Both the position numbers and the translations under genes were made by a program. Below are positions 34,001-41,756 of a stretch of DNA of 64,000 bases, piece after piece. Each line of letters starts with the position of its first letter. Position 1 is the stretch's first letter. The notes under the pieces are model-generated. The model saw only the letters and a program-made list of their open reading frames with translations. It was not told the origin of the DNA and did not search any database. This DNA is from Citrobacter sp. FP75 (GTDB taxonomy: Bacteria > Pseudomonadota > Gammaproteobacteria > Enterobacterales > Enterobacteriaceae), in NCBI RefSeq assembly GCF_018342065.1, contig NZ_JAFDOE010000002.1, positions 709,953-773,952 of the forward strand. The letters are read 5' to 3'.

Positions 34001-37000
34001 GCAAGCGGCGCAGTGGTATCAATGGTAATGGCATAGTTTGGTGACATGCCGCTGGTGTCGCCATTCACCGTTTGAGAGACCGCGTAGTTCCAGGTCGTGC
34101 CGTCCGCCAGCGCGGTGGGGAGGGTGTAGCTCCAGACGCCGGTGCTCGCATCGGCCGTAACGGTGGTTAGCAGAATGCCGTTTTGGTAGATATGTACATC
34201 AGCTCCGGCCGTTGCCACGCCTTGTAAGGTTGGCTGCGTGTCATTGGTGGTTTTCCCGTTGCCAATATCGCCTGTTCCGGGGTCGACATCGTCGATAATT
34301 TGCAGAGTTGGCGGATGCGGAAGGCCCGAGATTGAGGCGGTAAACAGTGTTTCTCCGCTTTGGTTACCCGCTGGATCCTGAGCGATCGCGTTCAATGTTT
34401 CACCCGCCGTCTGCGCCGGTGAAATCGTGACGGTGTAAGCGCCGGTAATGTTATTAGCTACGGCCTGGCCCAGTACCGTGGTACCGTTTTTGATGATAAC
34501 GGTGCTGCCCGGTTCGGCTGTCCCGCTCACCAGCGTACCGTTATTATCTATGATGGTCACGATGGGGGCAGGCGGCGCTTGCGTATCGGTTGTTATTATT
34601 ACCGGGTTGCCAGCCGGGAGGCTATTACCTGCCGCATCCTGCGTGCCAAAGGTCAGCGTATGTTGAACGTTGGCTGAGAGTGGAACATCCACGATCCATT
34701 TGCCATCGAGTCCCACCGTTGTGGTGATCAGCGGGATGGGATTACTATTATCATAAATTAGGATTGTACTGCCCGGTGTTCCCGTACCACTGACGGTGGG
34801 CGAGAGATCGTCCGTCACGCTGCCACTGCCGAGTGTACCGGTAATCACGCCGACGTTATCTTCGATATCCGTCACCTGCGGGGCGGTAAGCGGCGTCGAA
34901 TTCACCGTAAACGAAATGCTATTTGATGAGTTGCTGGGGTTGCCAGCGGCATCGGTAGCAACCGCCGTCAGCGTGTAGGTGCCATTGGGCAGCGGGGTCG
35001 TCGGTGTGATGCTCCACAAACCATTCACTACGGTAGTGGTCCCGATAACCGTCGCGCCGTTATACAGCGTAATGGTCGAGCCGCTTTCGCCGGTTCCGCG
35101 CACGGTTGGTGTGCTGTCATCGGTGGTGCCGTTTTCCGGGATATCCGCCTGAATTGCGCCTACGTCGTCATTTGCGGCAATGATTGTGGGCGTTGCGGGA
35201 GGGGTAATATCAATGTTCAGGGTAACAGGAGTCGAAGCCGGGCTGACGTTGCCTGCCGGATCGGTCGCGGTAACGGTAACCTGATAAGTGTCCGGGTTAA
35301 TAGGTGTGGTTGGCGTAAAACTCCAGGTGCCGTCTGCGCCAACTTTTGTGGTACCCAGCGGTGTGGCATTGCCGTCGAGATACACTGATATCACATCACC
35401 TGCCGTGCCGGTTCCGCTAAAGGTTGGCGTGGTGTCATTGGTGTTGCCATTCGTGACCACGCCTGTTACCGGAGCCACATCGTCGGTAATGATTGGCGTG
35501 CCAGGCTGCGCGGGAGGCGTATTGTCTACTGTCAGAGTAAAGCCTGCGGAAGGAATACCCGTGTTACCCGCAGAGTCAGTCGCCGTGGCGGTGAATTTGT
35601 GTGGTCCTTCGGGAAGCGCATTCGTTGGCGTAAATGTCCATGAACCATCAGGCTGGACGGTAGTGCTACCTATCGTTGTGCCGTTATCCGCAACGGTGAT
35701 GGTTGCCCCCGGCTCGCCAGTACCTGAAAGAACAGGGGTGGTACTTTTCGTACTGCCGCCGTTTGCCAGAGGGAGAGTGGAACTGCCTATCAGTCCCTCA
35801 CCGGCGACGATAACCGGTGCCACCGGTGGTGTTGTATCAATGGTTAACGTAAAGCTTCCAGGCGTGCTGGCATTACCTGCAGCATCGGTCGCCACGGCTG
35901 TCAGCGTGTGCGGCCCTTCGCTTAGCGGCTGAGTCAACTGGATGCTCCAGTTACCGCCAGCCGGCACTACCATGCTGCCAACAGGCGTCGTACCGTCATA
36001 GAGCGTGACGGTTGAACCTGCAACACCCGTACCGTTCAGTTTTGGCAGAGTATCGTCCGTACTCTTGTTGGTGGGCAGATCGCTTTGGATGCTACCGACA
36101 TCGTCCGTCATACTGACAATGACAGGTGCGGCGGGCGCTTGCGTATCCACCGTAATGGACACCACGATTGGCGAGGTGGTGACGTTACCTGCCATATCCG
36201 AGGCCGATACCGTGAAATTATGCACCCGGTCAGTGAGTGGAGCGCTATTCGGCACCGTATAGCTCCATGTGCCGGAACTGTTGACCAGGACGGTGTTTAG
36301 CAAAATGCCATTATCAAACAGGCTGACCAACGAACCGGGTTCACCGGTGCCTGAAATCGTCGGTGTGTTGTCATTGGTTATGCCACCATTGTTGGCGACA
36401 TTGCCGGTTATCGTCCCGACATCGTCGTTCACCAGTGTAATGGCGGGTGCTGTGGGCGCAAGGGTATCGACAATGATTTTCCAGCTTGCCGCGCCGCTGG
36501 TGTTATTCGCTGCGTCTGTGGCGGTCACCGTGAAAATGTGAGCGCCCTCGCTCAGCGCTGAGGTAGGCGTATAGTTCCAGTTACCGTTGGTATCAGCGGC
36601 CACTGTCGTCAGCAGGATGCCGTTATCATAAATTTTGACCTGAGAACCCGCTTCGGCGGTGCCTTCCAGTTTAGGTTTGCTATCGTTGGTGACGTCGCCG
36701 TTATTGAGAGGACCCAGATACATGGGCTGGTCATCAGTCACGGTGGTAATGATCGGGGTGCCGGGCGCGGTGATATCCGGCGCCAACGCGGAAGTAGGCT
36801 GACTCTCATTACTGCTGCTGTCCGTTGCGGTGACGTTTACCGTTTCGCCGTTCTTTTGCGATGGCGTAATCGACACGGCGAAGTTACCGCCGCTGTCAGC
36901 CTGGCCTACGCCAATCTGATTACCGTTGCTGTCTTTGACGGTGACGGTGCTCCCCGCTTCAGCATGTCCACTCACAGAACCACCGTCTCCGGCGACGGTG

Positions 37001-39273
37001 ACGCCAGTTGGCGCATCAGGTGCTGTGGTATCCGGTGCGGTAACTGTGCTGTTGCCGCTGGTATTGCCTGCCGCATCTGTCGCGTTGGCGACGAGATGTT
37101 CTCCGTTGGTCTGCGGCGGAACCAGCGTGGCGGTGAAACTCCCGCTCGGGCCTGCGGTTGCTGTTCCAATGATCGCACCACCGGGAGCCAGAATATGCAC
37201 CGTACTGTTGGGTTCTGCTGTGCCGGTCACCTGATCGCCTGTGGGATTTATCACCAGATTAGCAGGCGGCTGCGGGGCCGTGATGTCCGGTGCAAGCGCC
37301 GTTTCTGGCAGGCTTGGGTTTCCTGCCGGATCGGTTGCGATGGCTTCAATGGTTTCGCCATTGGTTTGTGGCGGGTTAATGGTGATGGCAAAGGAACCGT
37401 CCGGCCCGGCGACGCCGCTGCCGATCTGAGTTCCGCCACTGCCGGTGATAACCACGGTATTGCCAGGCTCGGTTGTTCCGGTGACGACAGTTCCATCCGC
37501 AGATACGGTGAGATCATCAGGCGGCGACGGTGGCTGGGTGTCGATGCTGATATTGAACGCAGGTGACATGCCTCCTGTACCTGACTGGTTTGTAGCCGTG
37601 ACGGTGAAGGCGTGTAGATCGTCTGATAACGGGGAGCTGGAAGTCCATGTCCAGTTACCGTTACCGTCAGCCAGTACGCTGATGACAGGAAGCCCATTGT
37701 CGTAAATAGTCACCGTGCTGTTGGCGTCTGCAGTACCAGAGAGCGTTGGTGTTTGGTCGTTGGTTGCCTGATTGTTGCTCAATGGCCCGGTTGAGGGGGC
37801 TACATCATCCATAACGCTGACAATAACCGGTACGCCAGGATAGCCAGAGTTCGTCGCATTGAATGGGGTATCTGGCCCGATGTTGCCGGCCTGGTCCTGA
37901 ATCTTAGCGATCAGCGCTTCACCGTGCGTTTGTGAGGGGGAAATCGCAATGGTGAAATTGCCGGTTTGATCGACCGTTTTTGAACCCAGAACCTGATTAT
38001 TGCTACCGATGATCATAACCAGGCTTCCTGGTTCTGCGCTACCGGTTACCGTTGTGCCCTCAAGATTTACGCCGGAGATAATCGCACCTTCAGGTGGCGT
38101 GGTATCAACGGTAAATGCTGGCACGGTTGTTTCGCTGCTCACGTTACCCGCGGCGTCAGTTTGTGTCAGCGTCAGATTATGAACACCATCGCTGAGCGGG
38201 ATATCTGGTGTGAAAGTCCAGTTGCCATTGTCATCCACCTGGACCATGCCAATCAGAATGCCGTTATCAGAAATGCTGATGTAAGAACCTGCTTCGCCGG
38301 TGCCCGTGAGCGTCGGTGTGGCATCGTCGGTCACGCCGTTATTGCCTATCAGACCCGTAATGGAGCCGAAATCGTCAGTTTCTTCGGTGACCACGGGGGC
38401 ATCCGGTGCCAGCGTATCGACAATAATGACCCAGCTGTCCGACATTTCGCTGCTGCCCGCATTATTTGAGGCGCTGACGGTAAACTGGTGAGTACCGTCT
38501 GCGAGTGGGGAAGCCGGTGTAAAGGTCCAGTTACCGTTGGCATCGATAATGACCTGGCCTATTTCGACGCCGTTATCAAAAATATGTAGGGTGGTATTCG
38601 CGGGGCCGGTGCCCTGGAGTGTAGGTCTGTTATCGTTAGTCGATTCCTGTTGATTGACGAGGCCGGTAATCAATTCCTGGTCATCAAGTACGCTGGTGAT
38701 GACGGGCACGTCTGGTACGTTAGGGGTTATCGTTGGCGGATCACCGTCATCGCCGCTTCCATTATCGTTGCCTCCATTACCATTGCCGCCGCTACCGTTG
38801 CCATTGCCACCATTACCGTTTCCGGCGTTATTGTCGCTCCCTCCGCCACCGCCGCCACCACCACCACCCGCAGCGAGGCCTATTCCGCCAGCGACCGCGA
38901 CCCCACCAAGAACCCAGGGCCAGACAGCGCCGCCTTCATGGCTGCCTTCGGCCGTCATCAGCGGTGTGAGATCGTCCAGATGCTGGAAGTGGAAAGCGCC
39001 ATCAGTATCCTGAACCCACCACAGTGCGCCATTGCTATCTTCCAGAACGAGCTGGTTTTGCGCATCACCTTTTCCAGTGTAGAAATTTTTAATGGTGATG
39101 GTTTCACCTGAGCGGAGTGTGACCACCAGATCCTGGTTAATACGAGTCAGTTGGCTGATGTCCTCACGCGAAACGGACAATTTCACGATGGACGGTGTGC
39201 TGAGCGTCACTTCGGAGGTCTCAACATTCGTGGATACACCAGTCAATTTTGATACAACGGCGAGATGACGCAT
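28054..39273 (-). CDS. bapA: Giant Ig-repeat biofilm adhesin, type I secreted (BapA-like)
   Basis: This is a 3,739-residue secreted surface adhesin close to Salmonella BapA (about 3,824 residues), which promotes biofilm and cell-cell contact. Residues 1-115 form the BapA-type prefix domain. A hydrophobic stretch (VLGGVAVAGGIGLAAG, near 120-136) and a run of ten Gly lead into a Gly/Asn linker to about 185. By eye I count 27 Ig-like modules to about residue 2855. Twenty are long (about 100 residues, with DDVG...TND..PTLSGT, YDNG, W.FTP, TATDAAGN, VDT.AP) and seven are short (about 80, without the DDVG opening). Three VCBS-like modules follow. The last 100 residues are a C-terminal type I secretion target domain. 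I saw no RTX calcium nonapeptides. AGGAG lies 11 bp before the ATG. Confidence 0.95.
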   Translation of the reverse strand: MRHLAVVSKLTGVSTNVETSEVTLSTPSIVKLSVSREDISQLTRINQDLVVTLRSGETITIKNFYTGKGDAQNQLVLEDSNGALWWVQDTDGAFHFQHLDDLTPLMTAEGSHEGGAVWPWVLGGVAVAGGIGLAAGGGGGGGGGGSDNNAGNGNGGNGNGSGGNGNGGNDNGSGDDGDPPTITPNVPDVPVITSVLDDQELITGLVNQQESTNDNRPTLQGTGPANTTLHIFDNGVEIGQVIIDANGNWTFTPASPLADGTHQFTVSASNNAGSSEMSDSWVIIVDTLAPDAPVVTEETDDFGSITGLIGNNGVTDDATPTLTGTGEAGSYISISDNGILIGMVQVDDNGNWTFTPDIPLSDGVHNLTLTQTDAAGNVSSETTVPAFTVDTTPPEGAIISGVNLEGTTVTGSAEPGSLVMIIGSNNQVLGSKTVDQTGNFTIAISPSQTHGEALIAKIQDQAGNIGPDTPFNATNSGYPGVPVIVSVMDDVAPSTGPLSNNQATNDQTPTLSGTADANSTVTIYDNGLPVISVLADGNGNWTWTSSSPLSDDLHAFTVTATNQSGTGGMSPAFNISIDTQPPSPPDDLTVSADGTVVTGTTEPGNTVVITGSGGTQIGSGVAGPDGSFAITINPPQTNGETIEAIATDPAGNPSLPETALAPDITAPQPPANLVINPTGDQVTGTAEPNSTVHILAPGGAIIGTATAGPSGSFTATLVPPQTNGEHLVANATDAAGNTSGNSTVTAPDTTAPDAPTGVTVAGDGGSVSGHAEAGSTVTVKDSNGNQIGVGQADSGGNFAVSITPSQKNGETVNVTATDSSSNESQPTSALAPDITAPGTPIITTVTDDQPMYLGPLNNGDVTNDSKPKLEGTAEAGSQVKIYDNGILLTTVAADTNGNWNYTPTSALSEGAHIFTVTATDAANNTSGAASWKIIVDTLAPTAPAITLVNDDVGTITGNVANNGGITNDNTPTISGTGEPGSLVSLFDNGILLNTVLVNSSGTWSYTVPNSAPLTDRVHNFTVSASDMAGNVTTSPIVVSITVDTQAPAAPVIVSMTDDVGSIQSDLPTNKSTDDTLPKLNGTGVAGSTVTLYDGTTPVGSMVVPAGGNWSIQLTQPLSEGPHTLTAVATDAAGNASTPGSFTLTIDTTPPVAPVIVAGEGLIGSSTLPLANGGSTKSTTPVLSGTGEPGATITVADNGTTIGSTTVQPDGSWTFTPTNALPEGPHKFTATATDSAGNTGIPSAGFTLTVDNTPPAQPGTPIITDDVAPVTGVVTNGNTNDTTPTFSGTGTAGDVISVYLDGNATPLGTTKVGADGTWSFTPTTPINPDTYQVTVTATDPAGNVSPASTPVTLNIDITPPATPTIIAANDDVGAIQADIPENGTTDDSTPTVRGTGESGSTITLYNGATVIGTTTVVNGLWSITPTTPLPNGTYTLTAVATDAAGNPSNSSNSISFTVNSTPLTAPQVTDIEDNVGVITGTLGSGSVTDDLSPTVSGTGTPGSTILIYDNSNPIPLITTTVGLDGKWIVDVPLSANVQHTLTFGTQDAAGNSLPAGNPVIITTDTQAPPAPIVTIIDNNGTLVSGTAEPGSTVIIKNGTTVLGQAVANNITGAYTVTISPAQTAGETLNAIAQDPAGNQSGETLFTASISGLPHPPTLQIIDDVDPGTGDIGNGKTTNDTQPTLQGVATAGADVHIYQNGILLTTVTADASTGVWSYTLPTALADGTTWNYAVSQTVNGDTSGMSPNYAITIDTTAPLAPSITAVTDDVAPVTGNVGSGQSTNDTRPTLSGTGEIGATITVYDGGVSIGTTTVNSSGNWSFTPQNALNDGPHIFTVRATDAAGNLGVASAPYPITVDTSLPSAPVIVSVTNDVGVTTTLISGQTTNDNTPTLAGTTEANSVVTIRDNGTVIGTTTSDGSGNWSFTPSPALGEGNHALTATVTDAAGNVSPATAPFSLLVDTLPPAVPTIVSVIDDQPGSTLLTNGQLTNDAQPTLNGTTEPNAIVTIRSNGTIIGTTNADGSGSWSFTPTNALGQGENIFTVTATDAAGNTSGASASFTVLVDSIAPSAPVILTVQDNTAPTTGPIANGQISNESRPALSGTGEVGATITVLSDGQPIGTTIVGAGGTWSFTPSTALGNGLHTLTVTATDSAGNTSLPSGGFTYTVDTLAPTAPAITQVVDDVGPLTGNLNNGQATNDALPTLSGTAEANSTVKIYDNGTLIGTVPADGGGAWNFTPGTALGNGNHTLTVTATDAAGNVSPTSAGFNIVVDTVAPLAPTIIQAFDDVLPGTGTLSNGAYTNDTRPVLNGSAEAGARVAIYDNGTLLATVTAAVDGTWEYLPATLGNGQHVFTAIATDAAGNVSPISGGFTINVDTIAPSVPLLVSVIDDVAGGVFNAALSNGQLTNDARPTLNGTAEAGSTVSIYDGSTLLGTALVQSNNSWSFTPTTPLVNGTHTFTITATDAAGNTSGATAGFNVVVDTTAPTQPSISSIIDDVGPNTGAIGSNQPTNDARPTLNGTTEANARVDIYDNGTFVTSVTADGSGNWSYTPATALAQGTHSFTITATDTAGNTSGMSSATAIVVDTVAPGIPTGLAVNANGTTLTGVAEPNSTVIITSSGGTVIGTATANGSGNFTFTLNPPQISGQTLLVSAQDAAGNIGTPGNVLAPFTGVPPAPVIASVFDDVGTITGPVAAGKTTNDTLPTLSGTAQANAIINLYNNGVLMGSTTADGNGLWSFTPSGALSEGNHAFTATATNANGASGLSGSFSVIVDTTPPTAPTILISADGGTVSGVAEAGSTVTISLPGGGSVTAIANSSGVYSVTLPVRQIEGQSLSATATDAAGNTSLPTSIIAPVLPLLAEDNVASLALQTDVTVTNEHKSDYGFLLVNALGNVANVLGNDTASVNFSIASGGSGSITINAAATGIVLSLLSTMEIVIQRFDTTLNAWVTVVDTGKADFADLLTLSASGVTLNYDKLTGGDYRVVSYNTSLLATGAFTSLDVAVVKTSAGTITGGLTGSGNIITDTDPTNGQDNAPSGTRVTSITDGNGNTVNIPAGGADIQGKYGILHINQDGSYTYTLTNTSTSVYGRSESFTYTLTHGSDHSSAKLVVTLGQTPTTSTVTAADDVATLTYGTQVSAVDHGPSQQTGFTLANIGLGNVLDVSLVNGLTSPIKFNVDDGATRTLTVQANVLGVTLGGFDLYVYRFNDAIQQYEQYRVKPNWVTALLGGSSTAYTITLPGGDYLFLLNASGGLALLTGYTLNIQADHTYAVDSLSASTNGNILANDSAPANTLITEVNGVAVSGTGTTSIVGQYGTLTIDAKGNYTYTLKSGLGADSINTPDSFVYTVKAPNGDIGSASLNIKATPQALDAVNDTSSQMAVTTLQDTSQPFSDTSVGSASWTTVLGPSSKSGSGIVEVAAGTAVQNVVLHFNVASLLTLGGLNVTWALYDSKGVKVAGDSFNGGLLIGGNLDIALNGLVLHAGNYRLDYTGNAGALGLGTITITPSVKGAIVDLDNFETAGTNSVTGNIYDGDHIASVHTLLTVNGAGGSATLDPLGSSTASATINGLYGKLTIGIDGHYTYALNSDVSLESIKTKETFTYTLNDQKGHTDSATLTIDMNPQVVSTVDADRLIGSVYGDTLIYHLLSANDATGGNGTADTWTNFSLAQGDKIDIGDLLVGWNGQNATLGNYLTVATNGSNTVVSIDRDGTGTTYQSTSLVTLENVHTTLDELVQQNHIVT

Positions 39274-39802
39274 ATGTTCACTCCTGATGGCTTGCCGGGG
39301 GAATTAATCCGCAACAGCGTTCTGGGAAAATGAGCAGACAGGTGCCCCGTTCATCCTGAAGATGAATTTACACATGTGGTTTCATTGATTAGGTCATAGC
39401 GATGTCGGTTTTTTTAGTAAATAAGAGTCGACCTCAACGTTGAATAGTTCTTTCGTATTAGATGATATAGTCAGAAAGAAAGTATTCTGCAACTTATTCA
39501 TAATAAAAACATATAGTGATATTTCAGGTGAATTAGAGTCAATCGTTTTCGTGGTGCGGGGCGTTTTGTATCTTGTTGTATTTAAATGATTTATATGGAT
39601 CGTTGAATGTGCTGGTATATAATAAACATCAGTAATAATAGTGTTATTTAAATGAGGGGGAAATAGAGTGGGGTAGTTCTTGATGTTTTATTTTATTAGT
39701 CTATAAGCGGCAAGAAATAAATACACGAATTATTCGGTGTTTGAACGATTCAGCGATATTGAACTATAAGCTTGATGAATATATTGAGGTGACTTCAATA
39801 AC
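39274..39802. other. AT-rich non-coding region upstream of bapA
   Basis: Apart from the smpB terminator at its right end, the 579 bp between bapA and smpB hold no frame that looks coding. The sequence is unusually rich in A+T, with runs such as ATTTAAATGA and several TATAAT-like hexamers (for example near 39619). By analogy with Salmonella bapA, which is activated by CsgD, this should contain the promoter and silencer (H-NS type) targets. The sites themselves cannot be fixed by eye. Confidence 0.5.
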
Positions 39803-39839
39803 TAAAAATAAGGACCAGTCCCATAATGAGAGACTGGTC
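39803..39839 (-). terminator. Terminator after smpB
   Basis: GACCAGTC (39813-39820) pairs with GACTGGTC (39832-39839). On the minus strand the stem is followed by CCTTATTTTT, a moderate T-run. It lies 13 bp after the smpB stop and separates smpB from the bapA control region. Confidence 0.75.
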
Positions 39840-39852
39840 ACAAAACAATGGG

Positions 39853-40335
39853 TTATCTGCCAGCATTTTTCATAATACGTGCTTTATCCACCTGCCATTC
39901 ACGCTCTTTCACATCGGAGCGTTTGTCGTGCTGTTTCTTACCTTTAGCAACGCCAATTTTCACTTTGCACCAGGCATTTTTCCAGTACAGTGACAGCGCA
40001 ACGACGGTGTAACCTTCGCGGTTCATTCGACCGTACAGCGAGTCGAGCTCACGTTGGTTTAACAGTAGCTTACGGGTACGAGTGGGATCGCAGACCACGT
40101 GCGTTGAGGCAACTGCCATTGGGATGAAGTTGGCGCCAAACAGATAAGCTTCACCGTCTTTGAGAATGACGTAGCTGTCGCTGATGTTGGCTTTACCTGC
40201 ACGCAGGGATTTAACTTCCCAGCCCTGCAGAGCGAGTCCAGCTTCGAACTCTTCTTCGATAAAGTATTCGTGTCGTGCGCGCTTGTTTAGCGCGATTGTG
40301 GCTGAGCCAGGTTTGTGTGCTTTTTTCTTCGTCAT
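39853..40335 (-). CDS. smpB: SsrA-binding protein SmpB
   Basis: SmpB binds the tRNA-like domain of tmRNA and delivers it to ribosomes stalled without a stop codon. Start at [20 protein letters not shown] gives 160 residues, as in E. coli; the frame extends 13 codons upstream without similarity. The OB-fold core holds [20 protein letters not shown] and the basic C-terminal tail ([19 protein letters not shown]) enters the mRNA channel. It is encoded on the same strand as ssrA, with the bap locus in between, whereas in E. coli K-12 the two genes are adjacent. It diverges from ratA. Confidence 0.98.
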   Translation of the reverse strand: MTKKKAHKPGSATIALNKRARHEYFIEEEFEAGLALQGWEVKSLRAGKANISDSYVILKDGEAYLFGANFIPMAVASTHVVCDPTRTRKLLLNQRELDSLYGRMNREGYTVVALSLYWKNAWCKVKIGVAKGKKQHDKRSDVKEREWQVDKARIMKNAGR

Positions 40336-40489
40336 AATGCCGCTCAGTATAGGTAATCTGGAATCGAAAAACACCCCATTTCATCCAGCGGGGCGCAAGG
40401 CGCTATCTTAGCACGAGTTGGGCTATAGCGTTTTTTTTAGCGGATGATAAATGGTATTATTTGCTCGATTGATATAGATGGAAATTGTT

Positions 40490-40933
40490 ATGCCTCAGAT
40501 TAGCCGGACCGCTTTAGTGCCTTACAGTGCGGAACAGATGTATCAGCTAGTGAATGATGTTAAATCCTATCCCCAGTTTTTACCGGGTTGCACCGGAAGC
40601 CGCGTTCTGGAGTCGACTCCGGGACAGATGACGGCAGCGGTGGATGTTTCTAAAGCAGGGATTAGCAAAACATTCACCACGCGCAACCAGTTGACCAATA
40701 ACCAGAGCATCCTGATGCATCTGGTCGATGGCCCCTTCAAAAAACTCATTGGCGGGTGGAAGTTTACGCCGCTTAGTCAGGAAGCGTGCCGCATTGAGTT
40801 TCAGCTCGATTTTGAGTTCACTAACAAGTTAATCGAACTGGCGTTTGGTCGTATCTTTAAAGAGCTGGCATCGAATATGGTGCAGGCCTTCACGGTACGC
40901 GCGAAAGAGGTTTACAGTGTCAGTGTCGGCTAA
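40490..40933 (+). CDS. ratA: RatA, START-domain protein (ubiquinone-binding/ribosome-association toxin)
   Basis: RatA has been described in E. coli as a toxin that blocks 70S ribosome assembly. As a COQ10-like START-domain protein it is also linked to ubiquinone and persistence. The start [18 protein letters not shown] gives 147 residues; an in-frame ATG four codons upstream (40478) is possible. Landmarks are [15 protein letters not shown] near residue 30 and [15 protein letters not shown] near residue 83. Its 3' end overlaps the GTG start of ratB, so the pair is coupled. It is divergent from smpB. Confidence 0.93.
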   Translation: MPQISRTALVPYSAEQMYQLVNDVKSYPQFLPGCTGSRVLESTPGQMTAAVDVSKAGISKTFTTRNQLTNNQSILMHLVDGPFKKLIGGWKFTPLSQEACRIEFQLDFEFTNKLIELAFGRIFKELASNMVQAFTVRAKEVYSVSVG

Positions 40934-41213
40934 AATGGTCGTTGAAGTCGCGTACGCGCTACCCGACAAACAATATTTACAGCGTGTGACGCTGCAAGAG
41001 GGCGCAACGGTTGAGGAGGCCATTCGCGCTTCTGGACTGCTGGAATTACGTCCCGATATCGATCTCAGCAAAAATAAAGTGGGGATCTACAGCCGCCCGG
41101 TAAAACTTGCTGATGTCGTACATGACGGCGATCGGGTAGAAATCTACCGACCATTGATTGCCGATCCGAAAGAGTTGCGCAGGAAGCGGGCTGAGAAATC
41201 GGCCAACAAATAA
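40923..41213 (+). CDS. ratB: RatB (RnfH), ubiquitin-like fold protein
   Basis: This 96-residue beta-grasp protein of the RnfH family is co-encoded with ratA; its molecular role is not settled. I choose the GTG at 40923 ([19 protein letters not shown]) because the E. coli protein starts at the same aligned position and the start overlaps the ratA stop. Conserved features are [19 protein letters not shown] and the [20 protein letters not shown] segment, then [21 protein letters not shown] strong bidirectional terminator follows 8 bp after the stop. Confidence 0.92.
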   Translation: MSAKMVVEVAYALPDKQYLQRVTLQEGATVEEAIRASGLLELRPDIDLSKNKVGIYSRPVKLADVVHDGDRVEIYRPLIADPKELRRKRAEKSANK

Positions 41214-41221
41214 CAGACAGT

Positions 41222-41250
41222 AAAAAGGTGCTCATTGAGCACCTTTTTTT
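41222..41250. terminator. Bidirectional terminator between ratB and bamE
   Basis: AAAAAGGTGCTC and GAGCACCTTTTTTT form a perfect stem around ATT, with an A-run on one side and a T-run on the other. It can end transcripts from both ratB (rightward) and bamE (leftward), which converge here with stops 49 bp apart. Confidence 0.93.
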
Positions 41251-41262
41251 GATCTCTCAAAC

Positions 41263-41607
41263 CTATTTGTTGTCGGTCAGGGCAGGTTTGTTATCAATGT
41301 TGGTCAATACACCACTGCTGTTAAAGGTCAGCGTCAGCGTTTGCTGCGTTACGCCTTCATGTCCTGGCTGTTGACGGAACACATAAAACCAGGTGTTGGT
41401 GCCAAAAGGATCGGACATCATTGGTGTACCCAGAGCATAAGCAACCTGCTGTTGCGTCATACCCACACGAACTTTGGATACATCGTTAGCAGTCAGATAG
41501 TTTCCCTGGTTGATGTCAGGACGGTAAACCACTCGCTCCAGAGTGGAACAGCCTGCGGTCAACATCAGTAGTACTGCTGCAGCAGCAGTCAGCGTTTTAC
41601 AGCGCAT
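41263..41607 (-). CDS. bamE: Outer-membrane assembly lipoprotein BamE
   Basis: BamE (formerly SmpA) is a small lipoprotein of the beta-barrel assembly machine that stabilises the BamA-BamD contact. The 114-residue precursor has a signal with lipobox LTAGC, giving Cys20 as lipid anchor. The SmpA/OmlA domain follows with the typical [20 protein letters not shown] and [19 protein letters not shown]. BamD, another subunit of the same machine, is encoded 17 kb away at 58520-59257. The gene is followed by recN on the same strand upstream, with 149 bp between them. Confidence 0.97.
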   Translation of the reverse strand: MRCKTLTAAAAVLLMLTAGCSTLERVVYRPDINQGNYLTANDVSKVRVGMTQQQVAYALGTPMMSDPFGTNTWFYVFRQQPGHEGVTQQTLTLTFNSSGVLTNIDNKPALTDNK

Positions 41608-41756
41608 AGTGATTTGATTCCTTTTCGGGCCCGAGCAGTACGCGGCTCATATGTAATATGCCGATGATAATAGACCTTTCACCACTTTAAAACCTTTTGC
41701 TGTCGGGTCGGATGGCGATTTTATGTTGAACTCAGACCGTTACAAGAGAAAAAAGT

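Noticed and set aside
28600..38700. CRISPR-like periodic repeats
   Set aside because: The period of about 300 bp follows the protein Ig modules and the copies are diverged. There are no short identical repeats with unique spacers.
28868..39111. Many open frames of 60-240 codons on the plus strand antisense to the adhesin, for example 30833-31636 and 35288-35932
   Set aside because: They mirror the repeated Thr/Asp/Gly-rich codons of the Ig modules and are repetitive (VVSTV, VLPAASVAV). They have no ribosome sites or independent homology.
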